DNA of 64,000 nucleotides from an uncultured bacterium. Its GTDB lineage: Bacteria; Cyanobacteriota; Vampirovibrionia; Gastranaerophilales; Gastranaerophilaceae. Shown piece after piece: positions 42,420 through 51,366 of the stretch (its first letter is position 1; every line of letters begins with the position of its first letter). The stretch spans positions 1 to 64,000 of the forward strand of contig CASFYV010000029.1 of NCBI GenBank assembly GCA_949298985.1. Reading direction: 5' to 3'. The notes under the pieces are model-generated. The model saw only the letters and a program-made list of their open reading frames with translations. It made no database searches and was not told the DNA's origin. Position numbers and translations under genes: made by a program.

Positions 42420-44549
42420 TTACCCCCCTATATATGGCTTTAAATCTTCCATCCTACTTTTTGCATATTTTAAATATTCATCATCTGTTGTATAACTTGA
42501 AATAAACTTCTGATAATATTTAAAAGCCTCTTTATAATTTTCTAAAGTATCATAATCAACTGCTAACATATAATTTGCAATTGGAAATTCATTAGAATAT
42601 TTTAAAACATTTAAATAATCGTTAATAGCTAGTTTATGTTGCTTCTGCTCATCATAAATCAAGCCCCTATAATAATAAGCATAGGCATTTGAACTTTCTT
42701 TTCTCAAAACTTCATTAAATTTCAATAACGCATTTTGATAATTATTCTTTTCAAATAAATCTATACCTTCATTCAATATCGAAACCGAACCGTTTTGAGT
42801 AACATAAGACAATAATTCCTTTGCCTCGGATTGAGGATTTAATTTTATAGCCTTATTTAAATAATTTTCAGCTAAAGTCCAATTTTGCTGTTCTGAATAC
42901 AAATACCCTATATAGTAAGGAATTTCAGCATTATTAGGATTAATTTTTTCAGCTTTTTTATAATACTCGATAGCATTATTATAATCTTCTAGTGCTTGAT
43001 ATGATGCAGCAACTCCCAACATAGAATCTTCTGTTGGAGGATTTATCGCTAAATACTCTTGAATAGCTTTTTTATAATCCTTATTTTCATAACTGGAAGA
43101 AGCACTTGCTAATCTTGTTGAAGTCAAATCTTTTTGTACATCTTGCAAAGTCTTTAATACTAAATTATTTGCAGGGAACTTAACTTTAGCATCATTTAAA
43201 ACGGAAATCGCATTATTATAATCATCTTTGGCAACATAACAGATTGCTAAATTCACATACGCATCAACCTTTGAATTATTTTTACTTAACACAGATTTAT
43301 ATGCAGATATAGCTTCGTCTATTTTATTTTCTTTGTGTAATTTATAAGCATAATCATATAACTCATCCACAGAACCATTCTGTACTAAATAGTCAATATA
43401 TTCATTTGGAGTCAAAGTGTCTTTCATAACTCCTGCAATTTCGGCTTTCGCACCTGCATTATTTGGATCTATTGATAAAATTTTTTTATACAAACCCAAA
43501 GCCGTTTTACTATCACCCATTTCTTTATAAACTTGAGCTTTATACAACAACGCTTGAGTATTATTCGGATATAAAGTTAATACCGAATCATAAGATTGAA
43601 TAGCTTTCTGATATTCTTTTCTTTGTTGAAACAATGTTCCTACATTTAAACGAGTCGTAACATTAGAAGGATTTAGTTGTTCCGCCTTACCATAATAACT
43701 TAAAGCTGTTTCAAAATCACCTTGAGCTTGTTTTATCGCACCGATATTTGCATTTAATTCAGCATCACTAGGAGTTTGTGCCAACTTCTTTAAATAAATT
43801 CTCTCTAAAGCATACAAAACTTCCATATCGCCCTTAGAATTCGCTAAAGCTTCATTATACTGAACAACTGCTTCATCAAATCTACCCAACTTATCTAAAG
43901 TTCTTGCATACTTCATCCTTAAAACCCCGTCATTTGGTTTTAAATCTAAAGCAATCTTATAGTAATCAGCCGAACGTGGTTCATTCCCCAAAAGTTTTAA
44001 CAAATCTGCTATTTGAGAATTAGCATCAGCTGCAAATTTTTCACTCTCACCTGCTTTTAAAAACTCATATGCTGCCGCAGAAAAATTTCCAATTGCTCTC
44101 AATTCTTCCGCTTTATTATATCTTGACAATGCGGTAGTATCAAAACTTATAACCTTCAAACATTGATTTAAATTATCCGTAGCTGAAGCTATCATACCCG
44201 CTGAATTTTGTACAGACTGTTCCTTTGTCGGATACATTCTTAAATAAAATAATGCACTTCTAAAATCGTTCGCAGCTTTTTCATAAATTTTTTCTTGATT
44301 AGCATAATAAGTAGCCCTAGCTAGATATGCATTAATTAGACCAATCCTAGCTGAATTATCTAAATAATTTATCCTTAATGCTTTTCTAAATTCAACAATA
44401 GAAGACGAATACTGATTTTGCATCAAATAATTTTGTGCAGCATTATAATGTTCTGCAAAAGCTCCAGTTGGAGCTGAAAAAACAGGTAAAAAACTACAAC
44501 CTACAAATAACGATATAAAACAAACTGTCCCTAAAAACTTTTTTCTCAT
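42420..44549 (-). CDS. Exported tetratricopeptide-repeat protein
   Basis: 709 residues with a signal peptide (MRKKFLGTVCFISLFVGCSFLPVFSA; a lipobox-like FVGC is imperfect). The mature part is a long array of about 15 TPRs, for example YYKIALDLKPNDGVLRMKYA, YYGKAEQLNPSNVTTRLNVG and YYKKAEKINPNNAEIPYYIG. It probably scaffolds an envelope complex. No enzymatic domain is present. It is co-directional with dusB. Confidence 0.85.
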   Translation of the reverse strand: MRKKFLGTVCFISLFVGCSFLPVFSAPTGAFAEHYNAAQNYLMQNQYSSSIVEFRKALRINYLDNSARIGLINAYLARATYYANQEKIYEKAANDFRSALFYLRMYPTKEQSVQNSAGMIASATDNLNQCLKVISFDTTALSRYNKAEELRAIGNFSAAAYEFLKAGESEKFAADANSQIADLLKLLGNEPRSADYYKIALDLKPNDGVLRMKYARTLDKLGRFDEAVVQYNEALANSKGDMEVLYALERIYLKKLAQTPSDAELNANIGAIKQAQGDFETALSYYGKAEQLNPSNVTTRLNVGTLFQQRKEYQKAIQSYDSVLTLYPNNTQALLYKAQVYKEMGDSKTALGLYKKILSIDPNNAGAKAEIAGVMKDTLTPNEYIDYLVQNGSVDELYDYAYKLHKENKIDEAISAYKSVLSKNNSKVDAYVNLAICYVAKDDYNNAISVLNDAKVKFPANNLVLKTLQDVQKDLTSTRLASASSSYENKDYKKAIQEYLAINPPTEDSMLGVAASYQALEDYNNAIEYYKKAEKINPNNAEIPYYIGYLYSEQQNWTLAENYLNKAIKLNPQSEAKELLSYVTQNGSVSILNEGIDLFEKNNYQNALLKFNEVLRKESSNAYAYYYRGLIYDEQKQHKLAINDYLNVLKYSNEFPIANYMLAVDYDTLENYKEAFKYYQKFISSYTTDDEYLKYAKSRMEDLKPYIGG

Positions 44550-44675
44550 AACTACATATTACTATAATCTAAATTTATTGTGAATACGAAAGGAGTGGAA
44601 TAGATTTTTGTAAAAATTTGTTAAATTTTGTAAATTTTTCTTGACAGCATGTTCCATGTACAAAAAAAATATAGT

Positions 44676-44763
44676 AGCATGCATGTATCAACTATCCCCA
44701 AATCTCCTCCCAAAATTATAAAGAGATAACTTACACTGACTCAAAATATTGAGTCAGTTTTTA
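44676..44763 (+). ncRNA. Candidate small RNA with anti-Shine-Dalgarno-like element
   Basis: Between two leftward genes stands a plus-strand intrinsic terminator (44735-44762) with no gene to serve. The 60 bp before it contain CTCCTCCC (44704-44711), complementary to strong ribosome binding sites, in otherwise unstructured AT-rich sequence; TATAGT at 44670 could be a -10 (a TTGACA lies at 44641, but the 23-base spacing is too long). Single-stranded C/U-rich elements plus a 3' terminator are the layout of trans-acting sRNAs. Start and existence are inferred. Confidence 0.45.
44735..44762 (+). terminator. Intrinsic terminator of the candidate sRNA
   Basis: A perfect 10-bp stem, ACTGACTCAA (44735-44744) with TTGAGTCAGT (44749-44758), AATA loop, then a TTTTTATTTT tract on the plus strand. 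Confidence 0.85.
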
Positions 44764-44779
44764 TTTTGACTTTTTCCAA

Positions 44780-44968
44780 TTAAGCTAACAAATCTGAAAG
44801 TAAAATCGCATTTTCTTCTGCTTTTAAACTATTAGAAATACGATTACGCTTAATGTAAACTCTTAAAGCTTCTCTGATTAACTCACTTCTTGTTCTTTGT
44901 TCTGAATTTGCGATAGTGTCGACTTTACTCAAAAAATCGTTTGACATTGAAATTAATACTCTTGCCAT
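44780..44968 (-). CDS. Ribbon-helix-helix (CopG-like) regulator
   Basis: 62 residues from the ATG at 44968 (GGAGGG upstream); a frame extension from 44983 adds 5 residues. RVLISMSNDFLSKVDTIANSE forms the beta strand and first helix, and RTRSELIREALRVYIKRN is the RHH core helix pair. Such proteins act as repressors or antitoxins. No toxin-sized partner is adjacent, so it is either a free-standing regulator or has a distant partner. Confidence 0.8.
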   Translation of the reverse strand: MARVLISMSNDFLSKVDTIANSEQRTRSELIREALRVYIKRNRISNSLKAEENAILLSDLLA

Positions 44969-45088
44969 ATTCCCTCCAATCAAGCTTATTATATCATATA
45001 AATAAATTATTACAATATTATATCTTGTTTATATTTCAAATGTAAAGAATTTGTTACATTTAATCAAAAAAAAGCAATTTTACTAAAC

Positions 45089-45125
45089 TTAAATACTTTT
45101 TATATACAAGAGTATAAAACGAGGT
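45089..45125 (+). promoter_or_regulatory. Leader shared with the 25.5-kb paralogue
   Basis: A TTAAATACTTTTTATATA block (45089-45106) and AAAACGAGGT (45116-45125, including the ribosome binding site) match the leader of the gene at 25529-26686. Confidence 0.55.
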
Positions 45126-45131
45126 CTTAGA

Positions 45132-46802
45132 ATGTATAACTTTTCATTTATAAACCATGATATGTTAAGCCCTTGCTGGGGAGATTCTTTTAGATTAAAT
45201 TATAATCTAGGTCTTTCTCAAATAGCTTCTAATGCTAGTTTATTTATGACACCTACATTCACACCTTCTACAATGTTTGAATACCCTATGTTTGGGATGT
45301 ATGGCAATGGTCTATTAAATCCTATGATGGCTATTAATCAAACAATGCAAAGTTTTGGTGGCGGCTGGAATAACGGATTTAACTTTGGAAATTTCCAAAA
45401 CTGGTTCAACACTAATCCTTGGAATTGTGGTGGTGGCGGAGGAAATAGTTCCAAATTAACTGATAGTGAAAGAGAAGAATTAGCTAAAGTTAAAGATGAT
45501 GTTGAATTCTTAAAAGGTTTATTAAAAGAAGTTAAAACAACAGCTAAAGATGATATTGACAGAGACACTTTAAGAAAAATCGAATTAGCATTAACAAAAT
45601 CTTCAAGTGCAAAAACTGAACTAGAAAGAAACAAAGAAATTTTAGCAAGCTTACAAGAAGCTTACAAATCTATTGATAAAGACATCGTAAAAAAAGTAAC
45701 TCCTACATTAGTAGAAGTTAAAGGTGATTTATATGAATCAGGATTTGACTTTAGCAATTCTGACAATAGCTACGAATTTGTACCAGATAAAGATCAAGTA
45801 GATAATACTTCTGATAAAGTTATTGCAATTTCTAGTGCAATAAATGATATTAGAAGTGCAAATAGAACTTGTAAAGAAGTTTCAGGTATTCAAAAGCACG
45901 AAGTTTTAAGAATATTAAGTGCTTGGAATGATCAACATAAATCAGATAATGAAAGATCAATCATACGTGCTATAAATAAACAAATCAAAGGTATTACAGC
46001 CACAGATGAAAAGAAAGATGTTGTAACCGGAGTAATTAGCCCGCTTGCAACAGCTTTAATGCAACAAACAACTTCTATATTAAATAGTAATAGTAAAAAC
46101 TTTGAAAAATCTGTAAAAGAAGCTGTTGAAAAACAAATTAAAGATTTAACAGATGCTTTAAATAAAGCAAAAGACGAAGCAAATGAAACAAACTTAAATG
46201 ATTTAGCAGATAAATTTGAATCAGTTTATTTATCAGCAAGAAAAATCTCTGCTATGAGTGCTCAAAAAGCAGTAGCAAACAAATATAGCTTTGTTGATAA
46301 AATCGAAACAGGAAGAGAAGACGACGTATTTACAGATGAATTATTCAAAAAGGCAACTATTGAAGATTTAAAAAAAGAAGGGTTCAATGGTGACGACTTA
46401 AAATTTGACAGCTTTAAACTTAAAAAGGCTAATACACCTGTTGATCCTAAAATTACTCCAGAATTCTTAGAAGAAAAAGGTTCAAAAGTTACTCTTAAAA
46501 ATGCAAGAAGAGTTACTTTAAGAGGAGATTATTACAAATATGATAATAAGTATTACAAAATTGAAGATGGTAAAGCAAAAGAAATTACAGATGTAACAGA
46601 AGCTTCATCTACAGCAACAACAAAAGGGAATGAAAATAATGAACCTAAAAAAGAAGACATAGTAAAAAATGAAAATAAAATCAAAGCATACAAAGATGGT
46701 GAAGAATTAGTTGGCAAATTCTACGAATATCAAGGCAAAATATATAAACTAGATAGAGAAGGAAACCCAGTTCAACTAAACGGCGTAACTAAAAAAGCTT
46801 AA
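45132..46802 (+). CDS. Gly/Phe/Asn-rich N-terminal domain protein with C-terminal beta repeats
   Basis: A 556-residue lineage-type protein of unknown function and the apparent paralogue of 25529-26686. Residues 1-110 are rich in Gly, Phe, Asn and Met (SFGGGWNNGFNFGNF, then CGGGGGNSS). A long charged helical coiled-coil region spans about 110-385. The C-terminus has two copies of a Tyr/Lys beta motif (RGDYYKYDNKYYKIEDGK at about 458 and GKFYEYQGKIYKLDREGN at about 531), suggesting small repeat domains. No signal peptide is evident. GAGG lies 7 bases upstream. It forms an operon with the EF-hand gene 14 bp downstream. Confidence 0.7.
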   Translation: MYNFSFINHDMLSPCWGDSFRLNYNLGLSQIASNASLFMTPTFTPSTMFEYPMFGMYGNGLLNPMMAINQTMQSFGGGWNNGFNFGNFQNWFNTNPWNCGGGGGNSSKLTDSEREELAKVKDDVEFLKGLLKEVKTTAKDDIDRDTLRKIELALTKSSSAKTELERNKEILASLQEAYKSIDKDIVKKVTPTLVEVKGDLYESGFDFSNSDNSYEFVPDKDQVDNTSDKVIAISSAINDIRSANRTCKEVSGIQKHEVLRILSAWNDQHKSDNERSIIRAINKQIKGITATDEKKDVVTGVISPLATALMQQTTSILNSNSKNFEKSVKEAVEKQIKDLTDALNKAKDEANETNLNDLADKFESVYLSARKISAMSAQKAVANKYSFVDKIETGREDDVFTDELFKKATIEDLKKEGFNGDDLKFDSFKLKKANTPVDPKITPEFLEEKGSKVTLKNARRVTLRGDYYKYDNKYYKIEDGKAKEITDVTEASSTATTKGNENNEPKKEDIVKNENKIKAYKDGEELVGKFYEYQGKIYKLDREGNPVQLNGVTKKA

Positions 46803-46816
46803 AAGAGGAGAATATT

Positions 46817-47743
46817 ATGACAACGATAAATCATATTTATGAAGAAATTTTTAAATACGCTCAGAACGAACTTCCAACAGTTAAAGAAAGAGATTCTTTA
46901 GTTGATAGTATCTTTGAAAAACTTGATACTGATAAAGATGGAAAACTTAGTGAAAAAGATGGAATGAATGATTTTTATAAAGAAGCTTTTGGGCTAGATA
47001 CAAAAACTTCTATTTCAAAAGAGCAACTAAAAAATGAAATTGAAAACATTGCTTATGAAATGAGTTTCATAGAAGACAGTAAGTTACCTGAAAATGATTT
47101 TTCATCAACATATGTAACGCCTGAAGAAGCAGAAAAAATTAAAGAGTTAGGAGCTGCAAATGGTGCTGCTGTATATAGACTTATTAATGGCGACACTCCT
47201 GATCACAACTATACAACTGTAAATAAAATCTTAGAAAAAATTAATAAAAACAATGTTGTAGATTTTATTCAAGGTTTTAATGTCGCTAATGGAGCTAGCC
47301 CAGAAGGTTTATTAGAATATTTGGACGATGAACACGATTCAGTAAATCCAATTAAAATGGAAAATAAAAAGAATATCATCACATCACTTCTAGAAGCTGC
47401 AAAAGAAAAAGGTTTAGAACAAGATGGTGATTACATGGAATTACAAACAATTTTAGAAATGTATAATTCAGACGGAGCATTTGCAGGACAAGAAAAATTT
47501 AACCAAAAAATGAATAGTAACTGGGAAAATATATGTAAATATTCTGCCTCAGGAGCGGCTAGTTGTGGAACTATCGGAGGGTTCTTGGGTGCTGGATTTT
47601 TTAGTTGGGCAACAGCTACTACAGGTGCAATTATTGGTGGAATTGGAGGAGCAATTACAGGATTCTTTGACCATAATACTTACAATGAAAGAATTGATGA
47701 ATTAATGAATAGTTTATGCAAAAAAATAAACAATGCAAATTAA
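46817..47743 (+). CDS. EF-hand and glycine-zipper protein
   Basis: 308 residues. An EF-hand loop DTDKDGKLSEKD (about 35-46) has the canonical D-x-D-x-D-G...D/E calcium ligands. A largely helical, acidic middle follows, and the last 60 residues hold a Gly/Ala-rich hydrophobic stretch (GTIGGFLGAGFFSWATATTGAIIGGIGGAITG) resembling a glycine zipper that could insert in membrane or self-assemble. There is no signal peptide. GGAG precedes the ATG. It shares an operon with the Gly-rich gene and ends at a strong terminator, so the pair may form one calcium-dependent surface or membrane assembly. Confidence 0.7.
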   Translation: MTTINHIYEEIFKYAQNELPTVKERDSLVDSIFEKLDTDKDGKLSEKDGMNDFYKEAFGLDTKTSISKEQLKNEIENIAYEMSFIEDSKLPENDFSSTYVTPEEAEKIKELGAANGAAVYRLINGDTPDHNYTTVNKILEKINKNNVVDFIQGFNVANGASPEGLLEYLDDEHDSVNPIKMENKKNIITSLLEAAKEKGLEQDGDYMELQTILEMYNSDGAFAGQEKFNQKMNSNWENICKYSASGAASCGTIGGFLGAGFFSWATATTGAIIGGIGGAITGFFDHNTYNERIDELMNSLCKKINNAN

Positions 47744-47780
47744 ATTAAAACAGATGTAAGATAGGTATTTAAAACAAATT

Positions 47781-47815
47781 TCCGGAGGAATTTAATTCAC
47801 CCTCCGGATTTTTTT
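47781..47815. terminator. Intrinsic terminator
   Basis: An 8-bp GC-rich stem, TCCGGAGG (47781-47788) with CCTCCGGA (47801-47808), 12-base loop, then a 7-T run. It serves the Gly-rich/EF-hand operon; A/T-rich flanks may also serve gmk. Confidence 0.85.
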
Positions 47816-48365
47816 ATACTTTTTCCAAGATTATTTTTTCTAATTCTTTTACAGCATTTTCCACTGTATCATTTACCACCATATAATCAAACTGTCTAGA
47901 GTTTTCTATTTCCAGTTTTATTGAATTTAGCCTTCTTTGAATTGCTTCTTCTGTTTCAGTATGTCGACCTCTTAAACGTTTTTCTAATTCTTCGATAGAA
48001 GGTGGTGCTATAAATATTAATACCGCATTATCCATCAGCGATTTAACTTGTAAAGCACCTTTTGTATCAATTTCTAGAATAAGATTCTCGTCATTTTCTA
48101 AGCATTTTTCTACAAATTCACGTTTCGTGCCGTAAAAATTGCCTGAAAATTCTTCCCATTCTAAAAATTCATTATTATTGATACAGTTTTGAAACTCATC
48201 CTTACTCAAAAAGAAATAATTTACCCCATCAATTTCTCCATCTCTCTTGCCTCTCGTTGTGCAAGAAATTGAAAGTCTAAAATCTGAATTTCTGCGTAAA
48301 AATTCTTTTATAACGGTACCTTTACCCACACCAGATGAACCTGATATTACATAAAACTTCTTCAT
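47814..48365 (-). CDS. gmk: Guanylate kinase
   Basis: 183 residues. P-loop SGSSGVGKGTVIKEFL (about 8-23), GMP-binding SISCTTRGKRDGEIDGVNYFFLSKDEF, EWEEFSGNFYGT and the lid LEKRLRGRHTETEEAIQRRL are all present. It converts GMP to GDP. The start overlaps the upstream decarboxylase stop by ATGA, an unusual pairing. Confidence 0.96.
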   Translation of the reverse strand: MKKFYVISGSSGVGKGTVIKEFLRRNSDFRLSISCTTRGKRDGEIDGVNYFFLSKDEFQNCINNNEFLEWEEFSGNFYGTKREFVEKCLENDENLILEIDTKGALQVKSLMDNAVLIFIAPPSIEELEKRLRGRHTETEEAIQRRLNSIKLEIENSRQFDYMVVNDTVENAVKELEKIILEKV

Positions 48366-50146
48366 GAATCCTCCAATAAAGATTTGTGAACTACTGTTTC
48401 AAAAAGAACCTTTTCTGATGGTTTAACTACTATATTTTCTTCTTTTTTTTCTTCTTCTACAACTTGAACTTTTTCTTCTTCTTTTTTTATAATAAAATCT
48501 TCTTCCATCACCTTTTTATCAGAATTCTTATTTTTAAAATTCGCTATCAAATCTTTTATTAAAACCGGCATGTCTAATTTAGAAGTACATATTTCTAAAT
48601 AGCACATTTTGTTCATAATTTGTGTTACTTTCAAAGCCTTATCAAAATCTTCTTCAGTAGTAACCTTTGTTGACCAAACTTCTCCTTCAAAAACTCTTGC
48701 AAACTTTGAATAATTCATTTGAACAATATTATTAAACTCATCATCAACATCATTTGATAATACTCGCTCTATCGTATAACCTTTATTATTAAGAACAATC
48801 ACGATTGGTTTTATACCAAATCTTAACATATTACCAATTTCCATAGCTGTCAACTGATGAGAACCTTCACCCGTTATCAAAACAACTCTTGAATTAGGTT
48901 TAGCTAAAGCTACCCCCAAAGTTGCAGGCGTTGCCCAACCAATTGAGCCCCAAAGAGTTTGAGTCTGTATATCAACATTTTGCGGGAATTTTATTTGTAC
49001 CACCCCTTGTGGAATAATTCCTGTCTCAGCTACCACTATATCATTTTCCTTAATAAATTCCTGTAACCTTGGATAAATATATTCAGATGTTAATTCCTTA
49101 TTAGAAGCTTCAACTTTTTCGTATCCAATAATTGGTTTTTCTATTTCGATTTCTCTTGTTTTAACTAACTTTGTAACAGAATCTAAAACATCTGACATTT
49201 TTACATTATCATATCTAATTCCGTCAACATAAGTATATGTACCATAAATTGCAATATGATTATCTAATTTATAAGGAAGATTAAATCCGTAAGAATTTAA
49301 ATCTGTATAAACAGGACCTACTGCTATTAAACAATCCGTATCATTGACAGCTTTTTCAGCAATCGGATTTTTAAATTTTGAGTAATAACTACCCAAATAC
49401 TTATCATAATCCATATCAATAAGATTTGTACCCATCAAGAAATTTGTAACAGGTATAGCAGATTTTTCAACAAATTCTCTATATTCAATCTTTGCATCAA
49501 ACCTCTTAATCAAAGAATCACCTAAAATTACAGGATTTTTTGATTCATTAATCTTTTTAGCAATTTTTTCCGAAACTGTTTTTAAAATATCTTCATCACT
49601 AAACCATTCATATGAAACATCTCTATCTTGAATTTCCATTTCTGCAATATCAACAGGGATTGCAATATATACAGGTTTTCTCTCTTTTACAAAAACTTTA
49701 AAAATCCTATCTATTTCTATTTTTGCATTCGCTTTATTTAAAAATGCAGTTGTTGCTGTAACATTTTTAAAAGCTTCTGCAAAAGCAAAATAATTCACAT
49801 CCTGAAAATTATGATGAACTCTGGTTTTATTTTCAATTAATTTTGTAGCAGGAACTCCAACAATGCTCATAACAGGAATATTTTCAGCCATACTACCTGC
49901 AATAGCATTTATAACACTTAATTCTCCTACACCATATGTAGTGACAACTGCCCCAAAACCTTTTATTCTAGCATATCCATCCGCGGCATATCCAGCATTT
50001 AATTCATTAATACAGCCCACCCATTTTGTATTTGGATTATTTTCTACTGCATATAACATATTAAAATTATAATCACCTGGAAGCCCAAATATATGATTAA
50101 CACCCAACTCTTCTAACTTTTTTACTAAATATTCGGCTACTTTCAT
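48362..50146 (-). CDS. Thiamine-diphosphate-dependent pyruvate/indolepyruvate decarboxylase-like enzyme
   Basis: 594 residues. The N-terminal domain has FGLPGDYNFNML and the activating Glu in NELNAGYAADGYAR (E48). HHNFQD near 110 is the double-His of 2-oxo acid decarboxylases. The ThDP/metal motif GEGSHQLTAMEIGNMLRFG...NNKGYTIE (GDG-NN type, with GEG) lies near 430. It decarboxylates a 2-oxo acid such as pyruvate, indolepyruvate or phenylpyruvate; which one is not shown. The last 45 residues are an extra Lys/Glu/Val-rich tail absent from most family members. Coupled to gmk. Confidence 0.85.
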   Translation of the reverse strand: MKVAEYLVKKLEELGVNHIFGLPGDYNFNMLYAVENNPNTKWVGCINELNAGYAADGYARIKGFGAVVTTYGVGELSVINAIAGSMAENIPVMSIVGVPATKLIENKTRVHHNFQDVNYFAFAEAFKNVTATTAFLNKANAKIEIDRIFKVFVKERKPVYIAIPVDIAEMEIQDRDVSYEWFSDEDILKTVSEKIAKKINESKNPVILGDSLIKRFDAKIEYREFVEKSAIPVTNFLMGTNLIDMDYDKYLGSYYSKFKNPIAEKAVNDTDCLIAVGPVYTDLNSYGFNLPYKLDNHIAIYGTYTYVDGIRYDNVKMSDVLDSVTKLVKTREIEIEKPIIGYEKVEASNKELTSEYIYPRLQEFIKENDIVVAETGIIPQGVVQIKFPQNVDIQTQTLWGSIGWATPATLGVALAKPNSRVVLITGEGSHQLTAMEIGNMLRFGIKPIVIVLNNKGYTIERVLSNDVDDEFNNIVQMNYSKFARVFEGEVWSTKVTTEEDFDKALKVTQIMNKMCYLEICTSKLDMPVLIKDLIANFKNKNSDKKVMEEDFIIKKEEEKVQVVEEEKKEENIVVKPSEKVLFETVVHKSLLEDS

Positions 50147-50223
50147 TTGCAGTCCCCCTCGATTTGTGACAATTTTATCACAGCAAAAAATCTATTTCCA
50201 GTAAAGATTTTATAAAAATTTCA

Positions 50224-50232
50224 TGTTAAAAT
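50224..50232 (+). promoter_or_regulatory. Extended -10 promoter, near-leaderless
   Basis: TG-T-TAAAAT (50224-50232) lies 9 bases before the ATG of the acyltransferase gene, which has no ribosome binding site. A leader of at most a few bases is predicted. Confidence 0.4.
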
Positions 50233-50241
50233 CATTACATT

Positions 50242-51366
50242 ATGGATAAACTTTTTTCAGATAAAATTAATATACTTAAAGCATTAGCAATAATACTTGT
50301 TGTATCAGGGCACTTAGAATTTAGATTTTTTGACATGTTCCCGCCTTATTCTTTTCAGTTAACATTATTTTTCTTTATTTCAGGAATGCTTTTTAAAGAC
50401 AAATACTTAAATAATGTAGGAGAATTTATTAAACGCAGAATAAAAAGCCTGCTTGTTTTATATTTTCTATATTCAGCTTTCTATTGCATTGTTACAATAA
50501 TAATTGAGAAACTTACCGGAAAATTTTGGGGAATGGAATTAAGTTTCAAAAACTTCTTTATAACCCCTTTTCTAAATGGACATCAATTTGATCTTTCTTG
50601 TCCTATGTGGTTTGTAATGCAATTATTTATTACTATGGTAACTTTTCTATTCTTGCAAAGACAGTTCAGAAACTTACCTGAAAAAATAAAATTTGCTATT
50701 TATACATTAATGGGATTTTCTGCAATTCCACTATCTAAAATATTCACTCCTATTTTATTTTCAATAAATAACTCTAATACCTTAACTACAATTAATCCAG
50801 TTGCTTTAATAATAGTAAGAACATTATTTTCATTATTTTTCGTATATTTAGGACACTTCTATACAACTAAAATTGAAGGGAAATACAATATTTTCACTCC
50901 TAAAATTTTAGCTTGGGTAATTTGTATTCAAGCAATTTTATGGCATTTTAATAGAGATTTTAATCCAACACATGGTATCGGTCTAAGCTATGTACTTGTT
51001 TGGGCAAGATTTGATTCTCAAATTATTGTTCCAGTTTTAACAAGCATTACAGGAATTTGGTTTTCGCTATTTTTCATACACGTTACATATGACTATTTAA
51101 AAGATATAAAATTCATTAAAACAATTGGTGAAAACACATATCATATTATGGCAAACCACCTTTTTGTTATGTTCATAATAACTGCCATTATTTTTAAAAT
51201 AAATGGAATTCCATATGAAGAAAGAAATCTGCACAACATTTATTGGATTTATAATCCGGTACAAAATACATATTTATATTTTGTACTTACGATGCTTATT
51301 TCAACTTATTCAGGAGTTGTACTCAAATATATTAAAAGCAAAATTCCTTTTATAAAAGAGTTATAA
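50242..51366 (+). CDS. Acyltransferase 3-family membrane protein
   Basis: 374 residues with about ten transmembrane helices. The N-terminal ILKALAIILVVSGHLEF with the catalytic-type His (residue 24) and FFFISGMLF followed by MWFVMQLF are features of the OafA/YrhL family. It transfers an acyl group to an extracytoplasmic sugar, peptidoglycan or glycan. Its location near but not within the glycan cluster does not specify the substrate. Its 3' end overlaps rsmG by 17 bp. Confidence 0.85.
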   Translation: MDKLFSDKINILKALAIILVVSGHLEFRFFDMFPPYSFQLTLFFFISGMLFKDKYLNNVGEFIKRRIKSLLVLYFLYSAFYCIVTIIIEKLTGKFWGMELSFKNFFITPFLNGHQFDLSCPMWFVMQLFITMVTFLFLQRQFRNLPEKIKFAIYTLMGFSAIPLSKIFTPILFSINNSNTLTTINPVALIIVRTLFSLFFVYLGHFYTTKIEGKYNIFTPKILAWVICIQAILWHFNRDFNPTHGIGLSYVLVWARFDSQIIVPVLTSITGIWFSLFFIHVTYDYLKDIKFIKTIGENTYHIMANHLFVMFIITAIIFKINGIPYEERNLHNIYWIYNPVQNTYLYFVLTMLISTYSGVVLKYIKSKIPFIKEL

